Counted from the first letter of the stretch, positions 35,650 through 47,900 are shown. The stretch is DNA of 64,000 nt from Datura wrightii (GCA_035772735.1 JASDFA010000020.1:14983501-15047500); one strand, 5' to 3'. Program-made: numbers and translations. Notes: a model not told the origin generated them from the letters alone.

Positions 35650-37845
35650 ATGGATGATGAAAGTAGAGTAAGTGATGTTGGTTCAACTGACAACTCACTT
35701 GATACTCAAACTGGGGATACAAAGAAAAGGAAAGAAATGCAACCAAGATCTGGGGTTTGGGCTCATTTTGATAAGGTAGTTGAAAATGGTATTGGTAGAG
35801 CGAAGTACAAGTATTGTAACAATACTTATGCTGCCCATACAAGTAAAAATGGAACAACGGGTTTGAAACAACATTTGAATAGGTGCAAGGCATATAAAAC
35901 TATCGTTCAAACTTCTTCTCAAATGAAAATATCTTTTCAAACTCAAGATGCCCTGCTTTGGAAATTTGAACAAGATGTAGTTAGAAGGGCTTTGGTTGAA
36001 ATGATAATTATCGATGAACTACCATTTAGCTTTGTAGAGAATGAAGGTTTCAAGAAGTTTATGAGCAAAGCCCAACCTCTATTTAGAATTCCTTCCCGTA
36101 GAACAATAACCAGGGATAGTTATGAAGTTTATAGTGAATTGAGACAAGATTTGAAGAAGTCTTTTAAAGAAGTACAACCAAAGATTTGTCTTACCACAGA
36201 CACATGGACATCATTGCAAAGTAATTATATGTGTTTGACTGCTCATTTTATTGATAGAAATTGGGTGTTGCATAAAAGAATATTAAAATTTTGCCAATCT
36301 CTAGTCATAAGGGTGAGCAAATGGCAGAGGCTATTAGTAATTGTTTGCTTGATTGGCATTTGGACAAGGTATTCTCTATAACTGTTGACAATGCGTCTTC
36401 TAATGATGTTACAGTTAAAGAATTGTCTAAATAGTTGAATATGCTGGGAACTAATATAATGGAAGGTAAACATCTTCATGTGAGATGTATGGCTCACATA
36501 CTTAATCTGATTGTGCAAGAAGGTTTGAAAGAAATTGATCCTTCTGTCAAAAGGGTCCGACAAATGGTGAAGTATGTTAAATCATCCCCTGCAAGAACAC
36601 TAAACTTTAAGAAATATTGTGAAGTACAAAAGGTAGAATGTGATAAAATATTGTCGCTAGATGTTCCTACTAGGTGGAATTCCACCTATTTGATGTTGGA
36701 TACGGCACAAAAGTTTGAGAAGGCCTTTGATAGGTTTGATCTTTTTGATGACCAATTTAATACTTGTCTTTCAACTAATGTGTGTGAAGATGGAAGTGTT
36801 GCAGGTCCGCTCGAATGTGATGATTGGGCGAATGTGAGGAATGTGGTTAAGTTTCTTGAAAACTTCTACGAGCTCACTGTAAAGGTTTCAGGTTCACATT
36901 ATGTTACTTCTAATGTTTATTTTGAGGATATATGTGAGCTTGATGCATATTTGAATGTGTGTTTAGCAAGTGAAGATCTTAATTTGAGTAACATGGCTGA
37001 ACGGATGAAATAAAAGTTTAAGAAATATTGGGGTTGTCCTGAAAAGATGAACAAAATGATTTTTATTGCTTCTGTGTTGGATCCTCAAAATAAGTTTGTG
37101 TATGTTAGCTTTGCACTTGAAGAACTATTTGGGGAGGAAATAGGAAAGAAAGTAAATGAAGGAGTGCGTGATTATATGACTTCTTTGTTTGAAGTGTATA
37201 TAAGACAATATTCAAAAGGATCTAATCAATCATCTCCATCTAGATCTACTTCATCTCAGGACACATCTGATACATCTAGTTCTGGCGCTTCTCTAAGTAT
37301 GAAAACAAAAGCCTTGAGAACTAAGCTTTACTTGAAAAAACAAAAAGAAGATTGTGGAAGTAGAGGTGCTAAATCGGAGTTGGATAATACATTAGTGAAG
37401 AACAAGAGCCTGATTCTGATGATTTTGATATATTAGATCGGTGGAGGGTTAATTCTCCCAAGTTTTCTGTTCTTTCAGAGTTAGCTCGTGATGTGTTGGC
37501 TATTCCAATTTCAAGTGTGGCTTCAGAATGTGCATTTAGTACTAGTTGTCGTATTCTTGATCCATTTAGAAGTTCATTGACTCCTAAATGTGTGCAATCT
37601 CTTGTTTGTGTCCAAGATTGGCTTAGACAAGAGACTAATCCTATTTGTGTTGAGGAAAGTTTGGAGTATCTTGAGAAACTTGAGCTTGGTAAGATTTTAT
37701 ATTTTTTAGTTGGTTGTTTAGACTTTTAAGTTTTAATGCAATAATAAATTAATAGTATACTAATTTGTGTTTTGTGACATATTTGATTAAATTATCTTTA
37801 GAGATGGCAATAAATAGAAGAGAATCTTACATTGTTGATGTATGA
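35650..37845 (+). pseudogene. hAT transposase (RICESLEEPER/Ac type), broken
   Basis: The transposase would cut and paste the element. In order: BED zinc finger (VWAHFDKV then HTSKNGTTGLKQHLNRC, about residues 36-80), in which the first Cys of the expected CxxC is Tyr (AKYKYC). Then the catalytic-type stretch LTTDTWTS (about 36196), TVDNASSNDVT (about 36385), RCMAHILNLIV (36486), VPTRWNSTYLML (36663) and the C-terminal dimerisation region (LAIPISSVASECAFSTS, about 37497). There is a frameshift near 36290, a stop at 36432, a stop at 37011 and another frameshift near 37400. A last small exon (37802-37845) after a GTAAGA...TTTAG intron gives a clean end. Confidence 0.9.
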
Positions 37846-38075
37846 TTGCAATTTGCAATTTGCTACTAGTGTGGTGCTTACTAGTGACCGGTGAGTTGAA
37901 TTATTGACTACTTTATTCATTTGGTCATTGTCATTTGTCTCATACTCTCTCATAGTCTCATTGTCATTGATGATATTTTTTTGTAATATTATTTTTTATC
38001 TTGAAAGTTATATTCTAATTTTTAATTTTATCTTACTATTTATTAGGCTCAACGTTCAACGGTTCAAGTTCAATC

Positions 38076-38267
38076 ATGCCTCCTAAATTTAGCTCACCCA
38101 TTTGAAAATACTTTGAGGTTGTTCAAAACAATGAAGAAGGGCGTAAAGTTAGGTGCTTGAGATGTGGAGTAATCTATAATTGTGATCCAAAATTGTGTGA
38201 AACAACACACTTGAAGAAGCATGTTGAGAAGTGTCTTAAGCGTAATCTCAATGTTACTCGTATTTAA
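38076..38267 (+). pseudogene. Second BED-type zinc-finger frame inside the hAT element
   Basis: A 64-codon frame opens MPPKFSSPI and has one in-frame TGA at the tenth codon, where BED domains usually have Trp (the next residues are KYFEVV). It then reads VRCLRCGVIYNC...ETTHLKKHVEKC, a CxxC and HxxxH arrangement typical of BED fingers, and ends at a TAA. It lies 230 bp after the transposase stop. Its sequence differs clearly from the BED finger at the transposase N-terminus. It may be a second small gene of the element, a captured exon, or a remnant of another hAT copy. Confidence 0.6.
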
Positions 38268-39727
38268 TATTATGGAGTGGTTGAATGAATTTGGTGTTTT
38301 TTTTTGTGATTTTAACTTTGAAGTCCCAAGCAGTTTGTGACTTTGTGGGTACCATACGAGTGTGTGTGCTGGGCTGCTGGGCGCTGGCACTACTGAAGTG
38401 CTAAATGTTGATTATGATTTTTTTCATTTTGTGTGTGTATTGTAATTTCAAATTTGTATGCTTTGTGTCTGTGTGGGTTTGGGAATGCCCAGGTTCCCAT
38501 CGGTCATCAAGTGATGCTTTATGTCTGTGTTTGTTTGGGTTGTCAATTTGTTATTGAGAATTTGAGATGGTAAATTATGTCATTTTGAAGTGTAGGCGGT
38601 AGCCGGTACCGGTAGCCGGTAGGCGGTAGGCACTCAATTTATAAAATTTTAATTTTTATTATAAATTTATAATTGATATTAATAAAAGCAAGATTCACAA
38701 TAGTTAAAAGCAGATCATTTTGAATTAAAAAGCTTGAAATAGTTTATATTTTATTTAAAATGCAGCCCATTTTACAACCAGAAAATAGCCCATCAACCAA
38801 GCCCAAAAAAACCGAAATAAATAAATCGAACCGAATTAAAAAAAATTGAACTGAACTGAATTAAAATGGTTCGGTGTTTGGTGTTCCTTATTCATAACCG
38901 AAAATCGAAAAAACCGAATCGAAATTTGAAAAAACCGAACCGAAACACCGAATGCCCACCCCTAGTCGTAACAGTTTACGATGAGTATACTTGCCGAGGG
39001 TTAAGCCTTACATACCTTGATTGTCATTTCATGAATAACCGCTGAGTTTCAACTTGTATTCGCCAGCTCTCTTCAGCTGTAACCGTTATACTGGGAGAAA
39101 AAGACGAATTTCAATACCAAATTCGGCGTAAAACAATAACTTTTAATACCAATATTTACTATAATTCAACTTAACGAAACACGACCGAAAATATATTACT
39201 TCCCAAGAGTCCAGAAGGGAGAAGTACTTACTTGAAGCCTATGATCGTATAGAAATCAGTTTGGAGCAATTTCGAAAACTTTAGCTCGGGGGGTTACGAA
39301 TCGCCGGGCGAATTTCACGAAAATAACTCAGTAGTAATGCTCCCTGCGGGCTTAAACTTTGATTCCCAAGGTTAATTTGAATTCGGATGGCATTTCGTAG
39401 TGTAAACCGACAAAAATTACGTGAAAGTTGTGTATTGTACTCGCTCTGGCCGTGAGGTTAATTGGAAATGAAATCAAATTAAAGGGGAGGGGCTTATATA
39501 GGGCTAAGGGCGGTGGCAGTGCCGGAGCCTCGCGCTACCCATCACGCAGGCAAGGCCAGCGCCTTGCGCTGCCCATAGCACAGGGGGCTGGCGTGTCTCC
39601 CTAGCCCTGCACGGCCTGGCCTCGCTCGACCCGACTTTCGAGGTTTCTCTACACGTGTCGTACTCTCTTTATCTACCTAAAATCTATATGTACGCTTACT
39701 AATCACCAACTTTTACGGGGTGTAACA

Positions 39728-39761
39728 TCCTCCCTCCCTTAGGAACATTCGTCCTCGAATG
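39728..39761 (-). other. Polypurine tract and palindrome of gypsy-C
   Basis: On the minus strand, CATTCGAGGACGAATG (39746-39761) is followed by TAAGGGAGGGAGGA (39728-39741) directly before the 3' LTR, the same layout as in gypsy-1 and gypsy-3. Confidence 0.85.
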
Positions 39762-42247
39762 TCAACCTTAACCCATAGGAGTTAATTCTTTTAACTATTA
39801 TTTTGGAAAAATTTCGGCAGAGTCCCCCCTGTACCATGGACTATTTGAAAATCCTGAAATGCACAAAAGTCCAATACAGATATCTTACATGACACCATAA
39901 CAACTTTTTCATTTACAGAATCGTAGTCAGCTGAACAATATACGTAACATACATCATAAAATAACAATTGAAGAAACCCCTTTAAATTAATTGCATAATT
40001 TGGACTAATCCTGGAATAAATGAGGATATCTGATTTTCATGTCGTCCTCGGCTCCTCAGGTCATTTCTTCTCTATTCTTGTTTCTCCATAATAACTTAGT
40101 AGAGGTGACATCCTTAGTTTTCTTCAACTGGAACAACTCAGGACGGATTACGTATACCCTTTTTGCAGCATTGGCATGTGGAAGCTGAACGGGCAAGTCC
40201 TAGCTCTGGAAGCAATTTTAGCTCATGTACCATTTTGCCTATTCTTTGGAGGATATGACCTGGGCCAATAAACCTAGGCCTAAGGTTGTCCTCCTTACCT
40301 AATCCCATAACGCCCTTTTTTTTGGCGAAGTTTCTCAAAATATCCAACTGTTGCTTCAACCCTTAGTTGTCTGCGTCGTACCTTAGGGTAGACTCTTGAT
40401 GGCCCTGGGCTATCGACCAATTTCTTGGTAAATTTAATTTCTCAGCCTATCTGTTAAAATATGCCCTGGTCCAACTACCTTTAATTTACTTCATGGAGGA
40501 TTCCGCTTTCACTTATAATAGACCGCCGGGTGTATGACTAGAGTGCTTTGTTGGGTTATTCGCTTGGAGATAAGAAGTCGTACTCGTTTTAGCGTGTGCT
40601 CCAATTTGTTCTAATAGTTTTTCATAACCTGGTGGGAGTTGTACCTCTATGTCAGGGTTTACTAGACACTGGGGCTCCACGTAACCAGACTACTTCTTAA
40701 ATATTTAATTCGTCATACGCTTTAGCTGCAATATAGTTCCATCTTGTGACTGTATTTATATTGATTACTCTCCACTCCCTTGCAGACACGACCATCCCTA
40801 TATTGGACTGCTCCCGTCTTTTCTAGCCTGTCACTAGAGCTTTGCTTCTATGATTCAATGATATCTTCTGTCTTTCCATACCATCTCGTTACATTTTCAT
40901 TAAATTCTAGGAGTAACTGGCACGTGCACCTTATCTATGGACTACTATATGAAGTTCTACCACCCTTGGAACGTAGAGTCGACCTATGGGCCTTATGACC
41001 CTTCCTTTTGTTATCTTGAGGGCCAATAACTTTCTGCTGGGCCTTATTTCTAGGTTGCACTAGGTTAAAATCTCTGTGTCGACACTCTCTTACCTTCTCC
41101 TCTGGCGGGGATACCGTAACATTCTAGGCTACAACCTTACTATCTCTTAACTGTTGGTCCGATGCTTAGTTCTCAATATTCGGTGGTAATCGTATGCTCT
41201 ATCAACCTAGAGGTGATTCTGGTTTTCCCCCATTAAATATTTACACCTTTCCTCTTGTTCCCTTGGACTGGGCTCTGAGGTTCGTGCCTCTTACCTCATA
41301 CTGTCAAGGATGTTACCGACCAGGTCTACTGATCTATATTTCTTCTGACTCACACTCAGACCTATTTTGTTCATATGATCTCCCTTTCCTTCGTATCACT
41401 AACTAAGGCCATAACCATTATCTTGCAGGCATGTCCTGCCTTCATTAGCATGCTACGGCGGATTCAGCCTTTTTGTAACTTGAGCTTTACTATTACTAGG
41501 AGTTTATTACTGATGGACTCTCTTATACACACTTGATTGATATTTGCAATCTTACTCCCCCTTCCTGACTTGCTACCGTAAGAGTCTAGATAACTTGTAA
41601 ATACTAAGGGTTCCAACCACTCTCTAATCTTTCTCGGAGGCAACAATTCTAGCCTTCCTTTACTATTCCACCTAAGCACCATTGCACGGATACTTACGCT
41701 TTCTGTTGTATTGCAAGAAAAAGCTAAGAGGTGGAAAAATAACTCTATCTTACTATGGTAGGACTGGGGTGTGGAACCTTACAGTATCCGAAGATTTGGA
41801 GGTAGCAATCCCTCAATTTCCTCCTTCTTTTGCACCTTTCAGATAATTCAATATTAACTGTTGCCCCTGGCTGATTCTAAATATCTAGTAGATAAGCCAA
41901 CTCATATGTACATATATACTATACTCCTAACTTCCTATTCTGAGGTTGTAGAGAGAACTAGGAACGACACTAGCATATCTATCACATTATGAGGTTCCTG
42001 GTACCTCGGGAAGATGATAGGGAAATGTGAAAGACATCTACTTCTGTCGTTAGGCTAACCGTCCCCCAACTGTGACGCCTCATTGGTACCTCCTCCCGCT
42101 ACTGTAGTTATCTTGCAATTGGTTATTGTCTGTCTTATATCGATCATTATTCTAGACAGACATAAAAATGTAGTTATCAGCTCTATAGCACGATTTGAGA
42201 AGGAGGGGTAACCATACTATCATGCCTCGTAGTCTCCTGCTTATAAA

Positions 42248-42265
42248 ATGCAGTGCACAACACAT
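42248..42265 (-). promoter_or_regulatory. Leader hairpin with GTGCAC loop (gypsy-C)
   Basis: ATGTGTTGTGCACTGCAT on the minus strand. Compared with the other elements the 3' arm has changed from CACAT to TGCAT, which still pairs through two G-T pairs, and the GTGCAC loop is kept. Confidence 0.45.
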
Positions 42266-42318
42266 TTATAAACAAGACTCCACTAGACACGACTTGAAGA
42301 CTCCCTAAGATACGAACT

Positions 42319-42330
42319 GCTCTAATACCA
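42319..42330 (-). other. Gypsy-C primer-binding site
   Basis: TGGTATTAGAGC on the minus strand, one base different from the tRNA-iMet-type site of the other elements (TGGTATCAGAGC). Confidence 0.8.
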
Positions 42331-42334
42331 AGTT

Positions 42335-45300
42335 TGTCACGCCCCACCTTGGGAGGCATGACTGGCACCTGGTGCCACACTGGCAACAAACTGACCTGGC
42401 CAGGCTTATGCACGTCTGGTGCCAGCCTTCGACTTAATTTAAGAAAACAACGAGCTATATCTCAGCTGTAAATGTAGCCTCCGGCAGATAAGGCCGTATA
42501 GCCACATGTAAACGAAAACAGCTAACCAACAACAGACAATAGAAGGGATCCTATGCGAGCCGACAAGGCCACCATATTGTCTAGTTATAACAAAAGTGAA
42601 GACAAGCTACTATACTAGGCCTCACACAGCCAACACACGAAGCATAACTGATTAAGGCCCCACAAGGCTAGATACAACTAACTGACTGACGACTGTAGTC
42701 TGCAAACCTCTAAGAATACAAATAGTGGTCGGGGCCCAAAATTCTATAAAACTGAAATACAGAAATCTCTACAACCCGGCAACTCCGAATGAAAGGAGTT
42801 GTCCCAACTGTGGACTCTAAACAACTGCTACTGGAGATATTGAACCCTGTCTGTCTAAATCTGTAGGAAAGTAATGCAGCACCCAGGGGAGGCGTCAGTA
42901 CAATATGTACCGAATATGTAAGGCGATATAGAAGCTGATAATGACTGGAAGTAAGTAGAAAGAAGGGCAGGAAGATTAACCTGTACGCTTGCTGATTCGT
43001 AATCTGCATCTAACCAACACTACATGTACATAATCTAAGATTGTATAATTACACATTTATAAACTATAACTAGCAGACATACAAATAAGAACCTTACCTG
43101 GCCCCCATAAGCCAGAAGATACAATCAACACAGAATAACTCGTTCAGGCCCCCATAAGCCCTGGCGAGCACATCTCAATCTATATACCCCTATCCAGGTT
43201 TCTATGACTCCACTGGTACTATAGCCAACCTACCAGTCCCCTAGGTGTACAACTGGGCCCGCTTGGCCCCTGAACTGTAGTTGTGTCTGAGTTTAATAGA
43301 CTCCTGATATCTGCACCCTGGGCACCAGGCTCGACAGGGGTATGTAGAGCCAACCACGACATGTAATAGCCTACCCATGGAATGGACTGTATGAGGACCT
43401 CAGACCTCATCTTTGTCCCTCGCGGACGACATACCTCTCCTAGGAGCAACGTCATCTAGCCCCTCGCGGGCGTCGACACAGCTAGTAACCCTGGGGTGGT
43501 CATGGATGGATCTTAAGTGAAGGAAACCCCAACTAAGGTGTTGTACTAACATATCAATCTAGCCACTCAAAAGGCGTAACTGGCCTTCTGGGCCTAACGC
43601 CACCGTTGCTCGCCCCCTAGGATAATTTTCAAGGCTGCTAACAGGCATGCCGTGCACCTATATTTGATTAGAGGATCCTGATAGTGATCATGATCTCTAA
43701 TAGTCTGGACTGAATAGGGCTAGATCTGGAGTGGTCCAACACAACACTCTATATGTCCTGTCTGGACATCTATACTTATAATAATTGCGGGGTCGCGAAT
43801 GACTAACTACTCAGTCCCTCTGCTTAGGACAACTGTAGGGCCAGTACTGGCCGAACATGCTTTTGAGCGATCGACCCATAATCCTCCATAGGAAGTTTAC
43901 TAACATCCTTAGCCTGTGGGCAGTACTATATTAACATGGAACTTACTAGTGACTTAGGCCTCATCTTGGTCAAATCGGATCTTATATTACTTTTCTAGGC
44001 GATTTTTAACCTTATAGACAACTTTATATAGACCTAACCATTCCTAGCAACCTGTGGGTGACAGGAACCGGCTGGGGTGCTGGCCCGATCTCTAACTACT
44101 GATAAGGCCCCCTTCCTTAGTATACCCACGAGTCTATTTGACCTGGACCACTGGGTTGGCTTCCTGGGTGACCTATGTGATAACTGCCAAGTCAACTAGG
44201 ATTGACAATTATTGGTAATGGCTAATAGGGTGGTAGGTTGTCACTCAGTACACTAGGGTACCCTAGTGTCACTGATTCTAATGTATGACTATTCTGTCTA
44301 CATTTTGGGCCCTGGGATGTGCGGTTATGTCAATGGCTTTTGGGTGTGCTTTTTTGGCAACCCAGGCGCCAAACTGGTGGTTATGTCGCCTAACTACGCC
44401 TACGCTGTTCAACTTATTAACTCAGGCTCGCTAACCCTTACTAGTTTCTAAGATCTAGTCCTGGCAATAAAACATACGATCCTACTAAAATAATGAACCG
44501 GAGAATAGAAGAGTTTCTATGACACTTCTAGAGCGTATCGTATTTATCATGTCTTTTTCCAATGAGGGATACTACGGTATAATCCATATACATTTTCTAG
44601 CAGTTAACCACAATATATATTATAACCATAATCTACTGATGACAGTTACTCACGGCATATCTGATCTTTATATACTAGCAACAGCTAATTCCAGCATGTT
44701 TAATCACAATTTAATGGTAGCAACTATCTACAACATGTGAAATCGTCATTTCTATTTGAGAACATAAGTCGTAACACTTTACGACGAGTATACTTTCCGA
44801 GGGTTAAGCCTTACATACCTAGATTGTCATTTCGTGAATTACCGCTAGGTTTCAGCTTGTATTCACCAGCTCTCTTCAGCTGTAACCGTTATACTGGGAG
44901 AAAAAGACGAATTTCAATACCAAATTCGGCATAAAACGATAACTTTTAATACCAATATTGACTATACTTCAACTTAACGAAACACGGCCGAAAACATATT
45001 ATTTCCCGAGAGTCCATAAGGGAAAAGTACTTACTTAAAGCCTGTGATCATATAGAAATTAGTTTGGAGTAATTCCGACAACTTTAGCTCGGCGGGGTTA
45101 CGATTCGCGTAGCGAATTTCACGAAAATAACTTCGTAGTAATGCTCCCTGCGGGCTTAAATCTTGATACCCGAGGGTAATTTGAATTCGGACGGCATTTT
45201 GTAGCGTAAAAGGACAAAAATTACGTGAAAGTTGCGTATTGTACTCTCTCTGGCCGTGAGGTTAATTGGAAATGAAATCAAATGAAAGGGAAGGGGCTTA

Positions 45301-45520
45301 TATAGGGCTAAGGGCGGTGGCAGGGCCGGCACCTCGCGCAGGCAAGGCCTGCGCCTCGTGCTGCCCATAGCACAGGGGGGCTGGCATGTCGCGCTGGCCC
45401 TGCGCCGCTTGACCTCACTCGACCCGACTTTCGAGATTTCTCTACACGTGTCGTACTCTCTTTATCTACCTCAAATCGATACGTATGCTTACTAATCACC
45501 AACTTTTACTGGGTGTAACA
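42335..45520 (-). repeat. Gypsy-C 5' LTR (3186 bp)
   Basis: Read on the minus strand, it starts TGTTACACCCAGTAAAAG at 45520 and ends GGTGGGGCGTGACA at 42335. TATA box at 45297-45304, with a G+C-rich block (45305-45400, GCGCAGGC and GGCAAGGCC words) directly upstream of it. Confidence 0.9.
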
Positions 45521-46320
45521 AAAACCTTGTTATATAGATTTCAAAATTTATGATTTTAAATAAGTAAAAAGAAGAAAACAAAGTTGATAGTGTAAGGGCA
45601 AAACATACATGTTAAAAAGTCAATTAGGATAAAGAGGGGAGAATGATTTAAATCTTTTTGAAAATTTTAATTTACAAAATAAAATGTGAATTATAGTAAA
45701 GGACAACATGAAAACTATACTAAATTTTCATTTGATTTCTTTTGCCTTTTTAAATTTTCTATTGGTGTGAGTCAATACTTTAACATAAGATTTCGTCTTT
45801 ATCTCTTTGATCCTTTTATATTTATTCTATTATATAGAGTGTGAAATGTTTATAAATATAAATAACTATGTCATCATTGTGTGTTTTTAGAATATAAAAA
45901 ATCGTAGACTGCAATTATAAATTTATGAGGTGTGTGTATGTATTGAAATTTTTTTTCTTTGCGCCAATTAGTCATAATTATTTTTATTTTCTTGTTCGAT
46001 TTATTTGTCTTTATAAATTGAAAAGACGAATAATTAAATTGAAGTCGTCCCAAGTTACTATTTACAAGATTGAGAATAGGTTAAATATTTAATGAATTTG
46101 ATTAACATATTTATATTTAAAATGGTATAACACCCATAATCTTTAAATCTTGAATCCTTTTTTTGATTACAGACTCGACTTTTATAATTTCAATTAAGTG
46201 ATTGACTAATATTTTAAAATGCATTTTTTCTATATAATTTAATATAATGAAGTTGTTGCATCTTATATTAAAGAAATTTCTGAAATGTAATTTAAAAATA
46301 AACTAATTTAGTCCATCCGG
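45521..46320. other. A+T-rich spacer with inverted-repeat arm
   Basis: No gene is seen. 45590-45665 is the reverse complement, with changes, of 30610-30730 on the other side of gypsy-C (shared words such as CTTTATCCTAATTGACT). Confidence 0.65.
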
Positions 46321-47900
46321 GGCCAGCCAGAGGGTAAGGCATCCTAGGCCCTTGCTTCTAACCCCAAGTTTTGGAGGTCCCATTTTCGGATAATAATATC
46401 TATGTTTTTTTTTAAAAAAAAAAGTGTTGAAAATATTTTTAAATTATAAAAATTGAATAAAAATATTTTTCGCTAATAATTTAATTTAAAAATATTTTTA
46501 TCATTAATATTTTAATTCAAAAATATTTTTAATATTAATAATTTGATTTAAAAATGTCTCTACTGTTACTTTTGCGTCAGAAATGCCCTTTTTCTAATAA
46601 ACATATTTTTTAAATAAAACTTTTTAAAGTATCACTAATTTTTATATTATATAAAATTATAATAATTAATTATTAATCTTTATTTAGGTAACAGTAAAAA
46701 AAAATCTAATAAAATAGGAAATATTTTTATTTCTTAATCTTTGCTGAATTGAAAAAAAAAAAAAAGATAAACATTTGTTATATAAATTGAACAAAAATAT
46801 CTTTCATTAATAGTTCAGTCCAAAAATATTTTTGTCCTTAATTTTAGTTCAAAAATACCCCTACTGTTAATAGTTCGATCCAAAAATGCTCCTCTCGTTA
46901 TTTTTGGGTAAAAAATATCCCTTTTTCTAATAAACATATTTTTTAAAACACATTATTTTTCTAATAAAAATATTTAAATCCATCATTAATTTTTATATAC
47001 ATGAAATCACAATAACTCATTGTTAATTTTTATTTAGATAACAGTAAAAAAAATCTAAAAAAATAAAAAATAATTTTATTTATTAATCTTTTCTGAATTG
47101 AAGAAAGATAAACATTTTCTAATAAAATTCTTGATTTTAAAGTTAAGATATAACAATCATAATGTCATGAAGCACAAAAATTTTGCTTTAAATCACAAAA
47201 TATCACCAAATAGAGTTATTGTTGATCTTTTTTTTTTCATTTTAACATTAATATCAAGAAATATATTAGCAAATGTTTATCCTACTTTAATTCAAAAAAA
47301 ATTAGGAAATAAAAATATTATTTATTTTATTAATTTTTATTATTTAAATAAAAATTAATAATGAGGTTACTATATATATATAACCCGTGGCCGCCTGCCT
47401 GGTGGGGGCGGCTCCTCCATTGTGGGTAAACAGAAAATCCGACTCTAAGAACCCGAGGAAAGGCTGTAGTAGGGGCGTTAAGATCGGATATATATATATA
47501 TATATATATTAATGACCTACTTTATCAGTTTAAAAAGGATACATAGTTATTCTATTTTAATTGATAAAATGAATTAAAAATTAGAATGTTACTTCTCACT
47601 TTTTTATTTATTAAAGAAATTTAAAAAATAATAAGAAAAGGGTTATTTAAAAATAATATTCATTAAAAATATGTGTTTAAAAAAAAAGAAAAAATATGTA
47701 TATTAGAGAAAAGACATTTTTGATCCAAAAGTAACAGTGGTATTTTTGAATCAAATTATTAACACCAGAGACATTTTTACACTAAAACATTGACAATAGG
47801 GGCATTTTTAGATCAAACTATTAACTGAGGCATTTTTATTCAATTTTACATAATTTAAAGACTTTTTGACACTTTTTTTCAAAAAAAAAAAGAAGAAGAT
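46321..47900. repeat. Small dispersed repeat in two direct copies and one inverted copy
   Basis: Segments at about 46420-46700 and 46750-47090 are similar. The segment at about 47560-47900 is their reverse complement. Each contains several short units of the form AAAAATRCCCCTRYTGTTAA followed by TAGTTYGATC. G+C-rich patches lie at 46315-46380 (GGGGCCAGCCAGAGGG) and 47383-47486 (between TA runs). The open frame at 47098-47358 is an A+T-rich shadow. Confidence 0.6.

Larger units (their letters stand above)
33790..38964 (+). mobile_element. hAT DNA transposon, 5175 bp
   Basis: The ends are TAGGGGTGGCC and GGCCACCCCTA-like (CCCACCCCTA), with inverted subterminal repeats of CCGAA and TTCGG words at both ends. 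It is flanked by 8-bp duplications GTCCTAAC (33782-33789) and GTCGTAAC (38965-38972), one base apart, as expected for hAT. The empty site can be read in the other LTR copy near 44767-44774. It carries a broken transposase gene, a leader intron, and a second BED-finger frame near the 3' end. Confidence 0.93.
31348..39727 (-). repeat. Gypsy-C 3' LTR, split by a hAT transposon
   Basis: Without the hAT and one 8-bp duplication it is about 3197 bp, against 3186 bp for the 5' LTR, and the two align throughout (for example 31351-31700 with 42339-42690). TATA box on the minus strand at 39493-39500 within GGGCTTATATAGGG. Confidence 0.88.
39728..42334 (-). pseudogene. Gypsy-C interior: decayed integrase end, nothing else readable
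   Basis: On the minus strand one reads, near 40040-40110, the chromodomain-like tail (LWRNKNREEM, HLFQ) and, at 40138-40359, the integrase tail (LRPRFIGPG, LQRIGKMVHELKL), with frameshifts and missing residues. Close to the 5' LTR the leader resembles gypsy-1 and gypsy-3, including the hairpin at 42248-42265. Between 40400 and 42180 no gag, protease, polymerase or RNase H motif is seen in any frame. Confidence 0.75.
31348..45520 (-). mobile_element. Gypsy-C: LARD-like non-autonomous Tekay relative with 3.2 kb LTRs
   Basis: On the minus strand: 5' LTR 42335-45520, primer-binding site 42319-42330, interior 39728-42334, polypurine tract just right of 39728, 3' LTR 31348-39727 (including the hAT insertion). 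The flanks AAAAA (31343-31347) and AAAAC (45521-45525) look like a duplication with one change. The outer end of the 3' LTR has TACCACG instead of TGTCACG, so the terminal dinucleotide is mutated. The interior is only 2607 bp and keeps just a decayed integrase and chromodomain-like end, so the element must have moved with borrowed enzymes. Confidence 0.88.

Noticed and set aside
47098..47358. An 86-codon Lys/Asn-rich frame
   Set aside because: Compositional artefact of very A+T-rich DNA inside a repeat copy; no motif.
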